64,000 nucleotides of DNA from Undaria pinnatifida (lineage: Eukaryota; Sar; Phaeophyceae; Laminariales; Alariaceae): NCBI GenBank assembly GCA_012845835.1, contig JABAKD010000024.1, forward strand, positions 843,862 through 907,861. The letters are read 5' to 3'. Position 1 is the first letter of the stretch; each line of letters starts with the position of its first letter. Under the pieces are notes generated by a model. The model searched no databases. It had not been told where the DNA came from and saw nothing but the letters and a program-made list of their open reading frames with translations. Both the position numbers and the translations under genes were made by a program. Below, piece after piece: positions 1-11,530 of this stretch.

Positions 1-186
1 AGGAAGAACTGTGCTAATAATGCTAGCGTCAAGGATGATGTGCGTAGGACGCCAGCGTCCAATTGGGAGTCGGAAGAAGGTGGGTCGTGCAAGAGCCATT
101 GCACGTGTTCGGATGTGAACCTAGGGAGAAACCGCAAGAAAATAAAAGGAGGCAGAAGGGTGGAGAGGGAAGGTAGAGACCGGTAA
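1..186 (+). CDS. Partial open frame running in from the window edge
   Basis: Frame 1 is open from the first base to a TAA at 184-186, giving 61 residues with no start inside the window. It is rich in Lys, Arg, Asn and Ser, with several Cys and His near the middle (a C-x3-H-C-x-C cluster). I do not recognise it. It could be the end of a retroelement ORF or chance; only sequence to the left would decide. Confidence 0.15.
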   Translation, partial: RKNCANNASVKDDVRRTPASNWESEEGGSCKSHCTCSDVNLGRNRKKIKGGRRVEREGRDR

Positions 187-2876
187 ACAAGAATATGAGC
201 AAGTATGAACATAAGCAAACATCATCGACCTACAAGAGAGTGCAAAGAAGAAGTAAGAAGACGAAAACGGCACGGGCATCACTCTGCCGAGGAGACAAAA
301 TAAACGCGTGTTGGGTAAGAAAGACAGAAAGACGAACGGGGCTCGCTACAACAAGTATAATGTGCACGCAATGCGCAAAACCCGTTTAGTATAGTTCGAT
401 TCCCAAGTAATTAAAAAAGGACAGAACGGCCGGACCCCGATTCCGTTACCGGTGGGTAGAACGGTGTGGGATCGCTATTTTTAGGGTGTTGTAGTTTGTA
501 ATCTTCGAAACAAAAGTTTAAGTAACTACGAGTGTAGGATTCTGTCTCGACAGATAAAAACTGATATCCTGAAAGCTATACTTCCTCTCTGTGTGCAATA
601 ATTAAAGGCCGTTATTATGATCACACATACCCTTTTATCCTTGTCCGATGCCGCAGGCGATAATATATTTTTTAAATGTTTGGTACTTTTTAGCTGAAGC
701 CCGTTTTTTTTTTTCGCATATGCACCACCCTGCGTGCATGAACGGCCGAAAAACAGATCGCCGCCCCAACAAGGGACAAATTTCGCTCCTTTTCCGGAAA
801 ACTGAGAAGTAACCCCGGAAGCGCGGAAAACTGGCACAAATCGCGAAAAAACGCAAAACTGGCTGTTTTTCTCCTATTCATTGCTGGTGTACAACACCTC
901 CTTCTTGTCCAAAACAACTTGGGCACGCAGCAGCCTTCGTTTACTCCAAAACAGGCAATTTTCGTCGAATGTACGCCGAAAATGGTACAAACTGGTCGAA
1001 ATTGGTCGAAAGTTGGTATTTTTCGACCCACAGATTCTCAGGAAAAACGACTCGGATTTTCTTTTTTTTTTAGAGTCACACCTCTAGACTATGGCTTTTC
1101 AACTCCATCGGCGAGATATGATCTGCCCCCCGCAACGGACTTTACTTATGGCAAAGGGGAAGTGTGCCAGGTATTTATTACCCGGACGTTTGGAAAGCCC
1201 GCTGTATTACGGGACAGAGTGGCAACATTTTGGATGAAATATAGTTTCCTTACATCGTAAGGCATCACCAAAAGGCCCGACGATTCTTCACCCTCGTAGA
1301 GGACCCTTGTGCTGACTGCCTCTAGATGCCCGTTGGTAGATGCTGCTCTTTCGCAAAATCAAGAAAGGACAGGTCCACGCTGCTGACCGATGACTCTTGG
1401 GCACAGGAGCTTCCGTATTTACTGCGTTTGTGAAGTGTACCTCATAGCAGACATGTGTGATCGTTATTAAAAGAAACGTAAGTGGCACAACAAGCGCATC
1501 CAAAGCGTTTATCATTATGTGCAGTACGTAGCGGTAACCTAGTCCGTGCCAGCATGCAGTACGAGCAGAGGTTACGAGCTGACATGAAGTACCCCATACA
1601 TGTCACTGTCTGACATGATGTACCTCGTACATCGCTGGCTTGCTGTTGTGCGTGGTTGGTTTGATGGCTTCGTCTTCTTTGTTGCTGATGTAGTTCCTGG
1701 CTGGCGGTTGTGTTTTTAATGTTTGCTCGTGCCGTCCTGTTTCCCTCTCTCTGTGTTCCCAATTGTTTTCCTCATTTTTTTTATTATTAGACTATACCAT
1801 TAGTCTATCGTTTTGTTTATTATTTTTTCCTTTCCCTTTTCGTTGCGAACAGCCTGGTGTGTAGGCGTGCATTTGTTTTGCCCGCGTGTGTATTTTGGTT
1901 CATTGCATGGCCAAACCACCTTCCTTGCTGTATTTGTAATGTGTGCAAGGATCGGGCGGACCGCGTTGCTTGAAAGAGGACGTGACTAATAGAAGGGGAA
2001 GGTAATGGGCCGTACCAAGAAGAGGTTGAGGTGCCACATGTATTTGAAACATAATGTAGGCTGTCCACGTAGAAATAATCGCATGTAAATTGTGCGTTAG
2101 CGTGGAAATTTTAACCGGAGTAGGTTGCGCCGCGTTTTTTTGCCGCGAAAAATTCCAGAGTGATTCCAAAAATGCTGAACAAATTCAAGGGGTTCGGATT
2201 GGTTCGACAAATTATACCTTACGAAACAACTTTTTAAGTTGAGTGTAGGTACAGCAGTGCGAGTAGCCCGGTCGCTGTGATATTCGGAGCACATCCGAGA
2301 CAATTTGCTTTTTGGCCAGCAAGAGAGCACAGCAGCAGACAACAGCAGCAGACAGCACACACGACTACGGCAGTCACCTCACCCTCAAGTGGAACTCAGC
2401 AGCGCATGGCCCCTGGTGCTCGTATATTCGCCGCTGCAGCGAGCGGGTAGGGCTCGCCATGTTCTGTGTGTGTTTTTTGAGCGAACTCCGTTGTTCTGAA
2501 AATGCTGAATCAAGCTCCTGGGATCTGCTGCGCTTGGCGGGGTAGAACCAGCGAACAGTAGCCTTTACGAGACGTCTAGGTTATTAGGGCTAGGGTTAGG
2601 GTACTCTATCCCATATATTAATCCAGAATTGCGGTAAAGGCGGCTCGGTAGAATCTAGTTTCTTCCTGACTGAGGTATCCCTCAACGCGATTGACGACTG
2701 CGGTAGCTACCGGGCCCGCCACGGTTGAATACAACTTGCTTCCAATTTCTACCTCTGCCCTCGGCTGCTCCCCGGCCGGGGTGGTGCTCGGGCCTGAGGC
2801 TTCCCCAAAACGTGCCAGAGCCCCTGAGGGGTTGTGTGGCGTCGACCTTACTCGTGCGCTGAACTAGTGCTCAGGT
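187..2876. other. Non-coding stretch, no supported gene
   Basis: Short open frames occur on both strands, but none shows a recognisable domain, splice pattern or repeat-family protein. The stretch holds T- and A-rich tracts (around 700 and 1060), a CAG/CAA-type run near 2325-2360, and a short telomere-like TAGGGTTAGGG at about 2590-2600. The part from about 2540 to 2876 may be the 5' untranslated part of the LINE that follows. Confidence 0.4.
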
Positions 2877-4856
2877 ATGGCCGGGCCGGCGGTGTCATCC
2901 AGCGACAAGGCAAAAAAATTCCTCGCGGAATTTTTTAACGCAGCAGCCTTGCCTGCGGACGCAGTGTCGCATCACCGCTGCGGAAAGCATGGGGTGCGTA
3001 TCGAACAGAGAAGAGAGGATCGAACCCACGTGAGTAAGCACCAAAGTCGGGAAGGAGATGGACGTGGCGTGTCGGGACTGCTGCCCCCTTCACGTTGGCA
3101 CTTAGGCAAGAACCGGGCTGGGCGAAGGGAGACGGAGAGGGGAAAATACTCTGTCTGGGAAAAACGGAGGGTGGAATGGAGGAAATCGGAGGCTCGGAAG
3201 GAGAGGAGGAGACGCAGGAGGATTCGAAGGGCTGCTCACAAAATTCGCACGGATGCAAGGGCTAGGTCGAGAGCAGGGGAACTCGTCGTGGGTACGTACA
3301 ACGTTCGAACACTTGCTTTCAAGGGCACGAATGGCATAGGCCACGCTGAGGTGATAATGAAGACTTGCCAAGACGCAGGTTGTGATGTTATAGGATTGCA
3401 GGAGGTGAGGCGCAATGGACAAAGTGCTTTCACGGCGGCGGGGTATGTTGTGTTTTGCTCAGGAGCAGACGGAGGAAAGTACGAAAAGAAGGGGAACCAT
3501 GGGGTAGGCTTAGCTGTTAGAGAGTCTATCGTGGCAGGGATGGATAAGGGCGACGTCGCGGTTGAGTGCATCAGTGCTAGACTGATGGAGGTTCGCATCC
3601 AACTCAAAGGGAAATCTAACGGTATGTCTTTCATTGTAGGCTATGCTCCCACTCTCGACAAGAGCACCAGCGAAAAGGATTACTTTTGGAATTCACTTGA
3701 CGAGGTGGTCAAGGAGGTTCCCAGTAGGGACCACCTCCTTGCCCTGATGGACGCAAATGCTCGTACAGGCATGAGAGGGATCGAGTGGACCGACAGCAAC
3801 GTATTGGGTGCTTACGGACGTGACGAGCTGAACGACAACGGAGAGCGACTATTGACTCACGCAACTGATAACAAACTCGCCCTCCTCAACACGTACTATG
3901 CTACACCTGCTCGTAGTATATCGTATACATTTCAGAGCCCAAACCGAGGAAAGGCCCAGTACAGACTTGATTACATACTGACACGGCAAGTGGATAGACG
4001 ATTGGTACGTAATGTCACTGTGCGGACTCCACCCAGGGAGAACGCCGAGTCGGACCACAACATCATTGAAATAACGCGGCGTCTTCAGAGGGCCTGGGCG
4101 TGCTTCCAGCGGTACACGATGGAAATCTATGATCGCCCGGGTGTGCGTTTACGGTTGAAGGTGCGGTTGCTGAAAGCTGAGGTGGTCGAGACACTGCTGT
4201 ACGGTTGCATGACGTGGAGCCCGAAGAAGCCTGACTATGATAGGCTACGACGGGTTCACCGCTCCATGCTCCTCCGATGCCTTGGATGGCGGAAACGGAA
4301 GCGCGACGACCACACCCTATCGTACGCCGACGCGCTTGCCCAGACAGATTCCGAGAGCGTTGAGGCGATAGTGCGCAAACGGAGGATTTTGTTTGCGGGA
4401 TTCGTGGCACGTATGGGGGAGGAGCGTCTGCCACAGAGGGTGATGTTTGGGGAGTTTGTTGGGGGTAAGGGCTACTCAGGGGGGCAAGAGAAAGACTGGA
4501 TGGATCATCTGGAATTTCAGAAGGAGGATATGTCGGTCTTAGGAATGAAATTCGAAGGATGGCGAAAGGCTGCTCAGAAGGCTGGCAGATGGTTTCGAAG
4601 AGTAGAGGAGGGAGCCGAGTTGTTCATGCGGAATTGGCATGAAACGGAGAGACGCAAAGCTGCAGAGCGACGCGCAAAGGCTGCGGCAGCGCCATCCACC
4701 GTTGGCATCTCTAAGCGGTCGGGGGGAGGGGGAAGGGGGGGGGGCGGGGAGGGGACTGGGGGAGGGGGGGAGGGGGGAGGGGGAAAGGGAGGAAGGGGGG
4801 AGGGGCGGAAGGGGGAGCCTCATGCCCAAGAGCTTGAAGTCTGGGTTTGGCCATAA
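2877..4856 (+). mobile_element. Internally deleted non-LTR retrotransposon (LINE) ORF: endonuclease joined to C-terminal domain
   Basis: The 659-codon ORF starts with a basic region (about residues 1-135). An AP-endonuclease-like (EEP) domain follows, residues 138-400. Its usual catalytic positions are visible: Asn in TYNVRTL, Glu in GLQEVR, Asp/Asn in MDANAR, Asp in LDYIL and the terminal SDH. Directly after SDHNIIEIT the frame enters the region that follows the reverse-transcriptase core in LINEs (KAEVVETLLYGC, then an RLRRVHRSML-type stretch). The fingers/palm region, including the Asp-Asp motif, is absent, so this copy cannot self-mobilise although its frame is uninterrupted. Residues 615-648 are a Gly-rich tail from a G-tract at 4722-4815. 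Endonuclease identity is secure. Whether the shortened ORF is expressed is unknown; it could be a non-autonomous subfamily or a single deletion event. Confidence 0.8.
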
Positions 4857-5012
4857 TCGTATTGAAAGTTGTCGGCCTTCTAACGGCCGTCACAAGATAG
4901 CATAAGACCGCCCTGACTTCTTCACCACGTTGCGTTCTCTCCCAGGTGCCATTGATGATGGACGTGATACCCTCTGTTAGCCCAATGCCATCCTTAGCCA
5001 GTTCCTAGGGTC
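4857..5012 (+). mobile_element. Probable 3' UTR of the LINE
   Basis: This stretch directly follows the LINE stop codon. It is non-coding and ends just before a long T/C tract. No poly(A) tail or target-site duplication is obvious, so the right edge is uncertain. Confidence 0.35.
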
Positions 5013-5017
5013 TGCTA

Positions 5018-5217
5018 GTATGACATTTTTCTTTCCTTTCTTTTTCTTTTTCTTTTTTCTTTTTTTTCTCTTCTTCTTTCCTTGCTTTCTTGTCTTGTCT
5101 TTTCATGCTTTTCTTGTCTTTTTCTTCTCTTTGCTTGCCTTTTTTGTTTTGTTTCGTTTTTCTTCTCTTTTCTTCCTTTCCGTTATCTTCTTTTCTTTTC
5201 TTTGTTTCTTTTTTCTC
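5018..5217 (+). repeat. Polypyrimidine (T/C-rich) tract
   Basis: About 200 bp almost entirely of T with interspersed C (TTTTCTTTCC-like). It produces Phe/Leu-rich open frames on the plus strand and Lys/Glu-rich ones on the minus strand; these are composition artefacts, not genes. Confidence 0.8.
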
Positions 5218-5454
5218 CAATTGACTTATGTCTGTCGTGCGTATGCGTAGTGATAGATACTACGTGTAATATATACGTGGTATTCCTCATCTCCAGAGTG
5301 ACTGGAGCCTGTCCTGTGACCACGGACTTGATTTTGCGAGTTAATGTGAGAACAACAACAACAACAACAACAAGCAGCCTCGTATGTATATTGCTCATGT
5401 TGCCGCTCCACCCCCGGTGTGCTGCCGCGTGTGTGGAGTCTTGGATATTCTCAA

Positions 5455-5625
5455 AACATAAGGACCCGAAGGGTGCGCCAGCTAGCGTTGGGCTGCGAAA
5501 GCAACTGAGTTAAATCGACACACGACGCGTATGAAAATACGTGGAAGTGTGGTGAGCTAAAGCTTTATTTTTCCCCATCCGCCAGAGGATAAAAAAATAA
5601 AAATAAAATCAAATAAACAAACTTT
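5455..5625 (+). repeat. Retroposon-like repeat, copy 1, with A-rich tail
   Basis: About 130 bp starting at GACCCGAAGGGTGCGCC is repeated as its reverse complement at 9434-9568. This copy ends in an A-rich tail (from about 5588) directly after the region that is a stop codon in the other copy. Reading as in the other copy gives a similar peptide with one internal stop. The pattern (shared 3' end, A tail, different 5' flanks) suggests retroposition of a transcript end or LINE 3' end. Confidence 0.55.
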
Positions 5626-6712
5626 GCTGGCGTTGGGTGGAATACGAGTACGACAAGTCGCTCTGGATGGAGGCCAGCTCGCGCCGATCGAGATTACAGA
5701 AGCTATTGCCCCCCACACGGCCAAAAACTAGCCGCATCGGTCTTGCAGTACTAATAATGCTGCTGCCGCACCAAGCGGGTAGTGATAGTCTTGCTCTTTG
5801 TGTAGTGCTCTAGGCAGCTCGGTGCTTTGAAATCCACAGCAGTCTGGTATGACGAGTGAGTCCTCGCGCTCTCGCCTCTCGCGCGCGGCTTGCTTGCTAT
5901 CTGGTTACCTTACCTGGCACGAACAGTTTTTGTTATTTTTCGAACAGCCCGCAAGAAGAGCCGGGTGAAGAAAAATAAACATATAAGAAAGACACCAGTT
6001 TTTTTTCAACATATTTTCCTGTCAAAAATTACGTGGAAACTTTACAATAGCTATATATAATGATTCGTGTTTTTGAGAGGACAGGGATTTGGTCAGGAGT
6101 TTTGGGATTTCTCGGCCTCAGTATGGGGTTCTCGAAAAAAAATGGAATTTCTCGGCCAAATCGCTTCGTTCGAGCGCCGTCTTCGAGGGGCGGCTCGAAC
6201 ACTCCTCGCCCTGTCTTGTCCGTGCCGCACCTCGACGTGAACGCGGATGGGGGCTGAGCGAGACGAGCGAGAAGTTTCTAAAATGTTGTATTTTGAGGGA
6301 GGTACTCTCGAGCCTTCGGTTGTATCTTGACGTCTGCAGAGCGTGATAATGTCCAAAAATGACATTATTTCGAAACGGTGGGTAGTTGCTAAAGTTTCGA
6401 ATTTTTGGGTGGTACCCTCGAGCGATTGTTTTGCTTGACGTCTGCAGAGCTTGAACGAATAAAACACGTGAAAATATATTTTTTTAAACGGCATCATTTC
6501 CAACTTGACATCATTTGAAAAACTTCTCTCCCAGGCACGAACAACAAGCAAAACTGCAACTAGTTACTTTCCTCCAAAACCGATCACAAAATTTAGCGAA
6601 GGTGGAACAAACTGCATAGATGCGTTCCGAGCGCGAGCGTTTTGTACGAATTGCCGTCGTATCGCAAATTGTTGCCCTATGCGAGCGAGTAGCTTGACAA
6701 AAACGGCGAAAA
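5626..6712. other. No supported gene
   Basis: No domain-bearing frame. There is a T-run near 6000. A near-duplicated phrase (GGTAC-CCTCGAGC, then GACGTCTGCAGAGC) occurs at about 6300-6345 and 6411-6450. Otherwise I see nothing of note. Confidence 0.4.
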
Positions 6713-6872
6713 TAATTGCGAGCTTTTAGTTAGGTTTTGACCCAATAGGCGAATGGAACCGGCATTGTCAGCGACTTTTTTCGGGGTCGCATAAGCGACA
6801 AAGAGGTGATTATGCGGGCAAGTATTCCATGATTATTCGATCATTATGCTAGTCAAATGCACACTGTTTTGG
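6713..6872 (+). repeat. Direct repeat flanking the minisatellite, left copy
   Basis: About 155 bp closely matches 8556-8712 (shared phrases GACCCAATAGGCGAATGGAA and TTATTCGATCATTATGC). The two copies bracket the 24-bp minisatellite. Confidence 0.7.
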
Positions 6873-6905
6873 TCTTATTTCAGGCATTTACCCACGGTTT
6901 AATGC

Positions 6906-8043
6906 TCGCGTTATGCCAGTCTTACTTCCACGCGTTATGCCAGTCTTACTTCCATGCGTTATGCCAGTCTTACTTCCACGCGTTATGCCAGTCTTACTTC
7001 CGTGCGTTATGCCTGTCTTACTTTCATGCGTTATGCCCGTCTTACTTTCATGCGTTATGCCAGTCTTACTTCCACGCGTTATGCCAGTCTTACTTCCACG
7101 TGTTATGCCAGTCTTACTTCCGTGCGTTATGCCTGTCGTACTTTCATGCGTTATGCCAGTCTTACTTCCATGCGTTATGCCAGTCTTACTTCCACGCGTT
7201 ATGCCAGTCTTACTTCCACGCGTTATGCCAGTCTTACTTCCATGCGTTATGCCAGTCTTACTTCCATGCGTTATGCCAGTCTTACTTCCATGCGTTATGC
7301 CAGTCTTACTTCCATGCGTTATGCCAGTCTTACTTCCGTGCGTTATGCCTGTCTTACTTTCATGCGTTATGCCAGTCTTACTTCCATGCGTTATGCCAGT
7401 CTTACTTCCGTGCGTTATGCCAGTCTTACTTCCACGCGTTATGCCAGTCTTACTTCCGTGCGTTATGCCTGTCGTACTTTCATGCGTTATGCCAGTCTTA
7501 CTTCCATGCGTTATGCCAGTCTTACTTCCACGCGTTATGCCAGTCTTACTTCCGTGCGTTATGCCTGTCGTACTTTCATGCGTTATGCCAGTCTTACTTC
7601 CACGCGTTATGCCAGTCTTACTTCCGTGCGTTATGCCTGTCTTACTTTCATGCGTTATGCCAGTCTTACTTCCATGCGTTATGCCAGTCTTACTTCCACG
7701 CGTTATGCCAGTCTTACTTCCACGCGTTATGCCAGTCTTACTTCCGTGCGTTATGCCTGTCGTACTTTCATGCGTTATGCCAGTCTTACTTCCATGCGTT
7801 ATGCCAGTCTTACTTCCACGCGTTATGCCAGTCTTACTTCCGTGCGTTATGCCTGTCGTACTTTCATGCGTTATGCCAGTCTTACTTCCATGCGTTATGC
7901 CAGTCTTACTTCCACGCGTTATGCCAGTCTTACTTCAATGCGTTATGCCAGTCTTACTTCCATGCGTTATGCCAGTCTTACTTCCATGCGTTATGCCAGT
8001 CTTACTTCCATGCGTTATGCCAGTCTTACTTCCATGCGTTATG
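6906..8043 (+). repeat. 24-bp minisatellite, about 47 copies
   Basis: The unit is GCGTTATGCCAGTCTTACTT plus CCAC, CCAT or CCGT. A variant pair (CCGT followed by CCTGTC-TACTTTCAT) recurs at intervals, giving a higher-order pattern. The unit length is a multiple of three and has no stops, so all three plus frames stay open for about 400 codons, reading (ALCQSYFH)n, (MPVLLPxV)n and (RYASLTSx)n. I regard these as repeat artefacts. Confidence 0.95.
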
Positions 8044-8114
8044 TCGTCTTCTCTGAACATCATATTTTCGTTCGAAAATGTGCTTCGAACCAGGAAGCCC
8101 TGAAACCTGGATAC

Positions 8115-8270
8115 GTAAATCGCTCTAATTCGTCCTTTTGTATTGCGTTTGGTGTTGTTCAAGGGTTTCGCATTCTCATTTTGAGCGTGCTTGCTCTGCA
8201 CGTCAGCTTAACATTTAGGCTCGAAATTGCTTTTTTGTGCGGCCTATTATTATGCAAATAACTGGTCAAC
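8115..8270 (+). repeat. Tandemly duplicated segment, copy 1
   Basis: The segment from CGTAAATCGCTCTAATTCGT to the AAATAACTGG region is repeated with moderate divergence at about 8390-8535. No coding potential is recognised. Confidence 0.6.
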
Positions 8271-8389
8271 AACGACGGACGCTCTACAAAAATAAAAACA
8301 CAAGCAACGCGTGAGCGATAACGTGTTTTTCGTACGTACATGTGCACTATGACATCCACGAAAGGTTCTCTACGGCCGTGAGCGAACTG

Positions 8390-8535
8390 CGTAAATCGCT
8401 CTAATTCGTCCTTTTATATTGCGCTTGGTGCTGTTCAAGTGTTCATCATTTTGAGCGCGCTTGTTCTGCGCGTCAACCTGACGTAGGCTCAAAAACGTTT
8501 TTTTTGTGCGACCTATTATACAAATAACTAGCCAA
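8390..8535 (+). repeat. Tandemly duplicated segment, copy 2
   Basis: Second copy of the 8115-8270 segment, with small indels. It lies immediately left of the second flanking repeat of the minisatellite. Confidence 0.6.
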
Positions 8536-8555
8536 ATTGCGACCACGTAGTAAAT

Positions 8556-8712
8556 ACTTGCGAGCTTTTTTGTTAGGGTTTGACCCAATAGGCGAATGGA
8601 ATCGGGATAGTCAGGGACTTTTTCCGGGGTCACATAAGCGACCAAGAGGTGATCATGCGGGCAAGTATTCCATGATTATTCGATCATTATGCGAGTCAAA
8701 TACACACTGTTG
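8556..8712 (+). repeat. Direct repeat flanking the minisatellite, right copy
   Basis: Second copy of the 6713-6872 repeat, about 90 percent alike by eye. Confidence 0.7.
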
Positions 8713-9420
8713 TTGTATATTATCATGACGTTTATGTTCTGTCAAATTATGGCCTTCAAAACCTCATGCTCGTATCAAACTCTTGACATTACTTTTTAAA
8801 GTTCATTGTCGAATCGGACAGCTATCGTACAACTTTGTTTTGCGTCGACGTGCTGCTCTGTCCGACCCGAAGCATGGGCACCGGGGAATGCCGGCGCCCA
8901 TGCGCAGCCCTTATGCCATTGAAAATTGTGAGTTTTGTCGGGAGTGGTTTTGCGCATAGTCATATGTGAAGGTAGGTGTTGGAGTACTTGATAGAGGAAT
9001 TGGGAAGACGAAAAAAACGCAAAAAAGGAGGTTGCGTATCGTGGGGAGAACTGTGGTGTCGTGGATAGGCGAGAAATAGACGTGAAGAAAATGGAAAGAA
9101 AACCGCGGTTGAAAAAAAAAAAAAACATGGATGAAACGTAATAATAATATATGAAAGGGAAGGTCAATCGGCAAAGGTAGTAGGCAGACCTTACCTGAAT
9201 CCGGAGAAAGGCTCCGACGGCATGACATGCGCCGAGAACGCTGCAGGGTGGGAGACGAGTTCCGTTTGATTGTTTGGGCCATTTTGGGGTAGTATTTAAA
9301 GGAAGATAGTAAGTCTTCCTGAGGTAGCTATTTACGCACTCTGCTTGGCTGAGGGGGATCTTACGCGGCTCGATCAAACTAGAGTCGTTCCAAGCCACAG
9401 CATCCCGATCCGGCGGAATG
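8713..9420. other. No supported gene
   Basis: Two overlapping minus-strand frames (123-200 codons) have no recognisable domain and no codon pattern resembling the reconstructed genes. Nothing else is evident apart from A-runs near 9110-9125. Confidence 0.35.
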
Positions 9421-9568
9421 TCTTTTTTTTTTTTTCATCCTCCGGCGGATGGGGAAAAATAAAGCTGTAGCTCACCATACTTCCACGTATTTTCATACGC
9501 GTCGTGTGTCCATTTAACTCTGTTGCTTTCGCAGCCCAACGCTAGCTGGCGCACCCTTCGGGTCCCAT
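9421..9568 (-). repeat. Retroposon-like repeat, copy 2 (reverse orientation)
   Basis: Reverse complement of the 5455-5590 repeat. On the minus strand the frame at 9668-9435 ends in a peptide containing KYGELQLYFSPSAGG and then a TGA followed at once by an A-run (T-run on plus, 9421-9435). A stop followed directly by poly(A) is typical of a retroposed transcript end. The protein source is not recognised. Confidence 0.5.
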
Positions 9569-9676
9569 CGTAGGTATAGCGTAAGCTGAATGTCGTTCCA
9601 AGCGCAGCACCCAGCCGGCCGAGCCAACCTGGAGCCTTCACAAGCCACAGCATCCAAGCACAGGCCACCCCACAAC

Positions 9677-9716
9677 GTTCGGGTTCGGGTTCGGGTTCGG
9701 GTTTGGGTTCTGGTCG
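9677..9716 (+). repeat. GGGTTC hexamer microsatellite
   Basis: About six imperfect copies of GGGTTC. Confidence 0.7.
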
Positions 9717-10454
9717 GGTGGTCGACGTTAGGCGGTACGACCGAAGCCCCCTAAAGATTTACTACCAAGCTTTAAACAGGGCTCCCATTTTGCGTCCTGA
9801 TGTTTTGGAAGTTGATTACTTTTTGGGATCAGGGGGATAGAAATAAGCCGAAAACAACCCGAATTGGAGCAACGCAAACACCGTATACCCTATGATTCTG
9901 GGCACCCGCTACTCTGCTCGCACGCTGAATCTCGTGCCGGGGAAAGGTGTGCGCAGATGGACAAGCATTGCACTGCGTCGTCAAGCTTTCCAAAGTGCAA
10001 AATGTCCAAAGGCCACGCGGAGCTGAAGGGAGTTGTGAAGTGCACTGTTTTTAGAGTGGGGTGAATTGTCCCGCTTGCACGAGAGCGTTCACACGTTATA
10101 CCGGTACTAGTTAGGTATATTAGGTCCTGACTCATGAAACTTACTAGAAACGGGCGATCGATGTAGTACGCAGTGCAAAGATGAGTATCGGCCCTATATT
10201 CCTCGAACTCACAGCTGACGTCGTTAGGATAATATATTAAAAAAAAAGAGTTTTTGAAGTTTAGGTTATTGTTTAGGCGCAGCGTCGCTTACCATTCCAT
10301 TGTGGAGTCACATCACTTTTTTTTGCCGCACGAAAGCTTAAGACCACAAAGGAACAAGGGGGTCAGTCGCGCGAGTGACACCGCGCAAGCAAAGACCCGC
10401 AAACGTGACCCCGCCTACTGCAGCCCGGGTCATATCCATAGACAGCTCGCACAC
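9717..10454. other. No supported gene; contains a small dispersed repeat
   Basis: At 10349-10400, AGGAACAAGGGGGTCAGTCG and its inverted continuation resemble 16993-17030 and 57803-57835. A 66-codon plus frame at 9864-10064 has no recognisable domain. Confidence 0.35.
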
Positions 10455-11002
10455 CCTATTGGCGTATATGACGCGACGATACGACCTGGCGTGGTCGCAG
10501 AGGCTGGCGCTGGCAGCAATTAAGCTAACGGAAGGAGCGCGCAAGACGCACGAGGCAGAAAAGTATCGATGCTTTAAGGGACGCGTACGGCCAAGATAAG
10601 AAATACTTGAGAACAATGGACTGCTTTGTCCAGAGTTCAGGGGACACCGAAAACTGACGAGGAAAAATTAAAGGATGAGGGAAGAGAGAGGAGAGAATGG
10701 GGTGCGGCCACCCGCATCATCCGTCTCAGAGTCCAGAGTACTACTCCTTCCAGCAGCCTCTGGTCTCGAGCACTCGACTACCTCATACGATACGATCTTC
10801 TCGAACTATTACAGCAGCAGTCGAATAGGTGGTAATCCCGCCGCTTTTCTTGAACAATTCATCCAAGAAAGTTCCAGTTCAGCTGTAATGCTCATATGTT
10901 ATACTTTCTAGTTCTGCGATGATTACGAGTACAGCAATGAACCAAACAATGCTGCTGAACATTGCCTCGATAGGTGGTGGTCTAAAACACCTATCCTCAA
11001 CA
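10455..11002 (-). repeat. 3' LTR of the copia element
   Basis: On the minus strand it begins TGTTGAGGATAGG at 11002 and closely matches 14262-14797. The left (distal) edge near 10455 is approximate. A convincing target-site duplication was not found. Confidence 0.75.
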
Positions 11003-11012
11003 CTCCCCCACA

Positions 11013-11530
11013 ATGGAAGTGGCATATCAATTTTGCATTCAATGGCATGTTCCACTTAAAACCAAGATACACACTAATCAGAGACACGACGCATGTCATT
11101 TCCCACCTGAGGTGCAATGCAGACTTGCTCTCGCAATTAATAAAACTCGAATTTCCGTATCCCGTTTATTCCACCCGAATCAAAAGCTATTAGTAGCTCT
11201 CATACAATGACAGCTATAGGAGCTGTGAATCTAATCACGAAAACGTTGGTGCAATTGGTTCCAAAAAGTGTCAGGAGCCCAGGGCTGAGGACACTGAACA
11301 TGTTGCGACTCAGCAAACCTACTGTTGTTGCTCGCACGACTCAAACAGTCAACACACCCTGAACTTCGGTGATTACCCCGAGTGCACTCGTTATCCGCTA
11401 ACCCCAACGGAAATTCCTACGGACCATAATACGGTAACTACGTAACCCCCCTCCTCCATTCTTGGATGCCATTGCTTTTGGTGATTTGATCGCCTCACAC
11501 AGCAAAATCTAGTCATCATGAGCTCTCCTC
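11013..11530 (-). other. Unrecognised spacer between integrase remnant and 3' LTR
   Basis: This is where reverse transcriptase and RNase H should be encoded. No such motifs are seen in any frame; the stretch is AT-richer and stop-rich. Confidence 0.5.

Noticed and set aside
6857-8261. Three overlapping plus frames of about 400 codons (repeat proteins)
   Set aside because: All three frames are open only because the 24-bp minisatellite unit has no stops; no flanking coding signal or domain.
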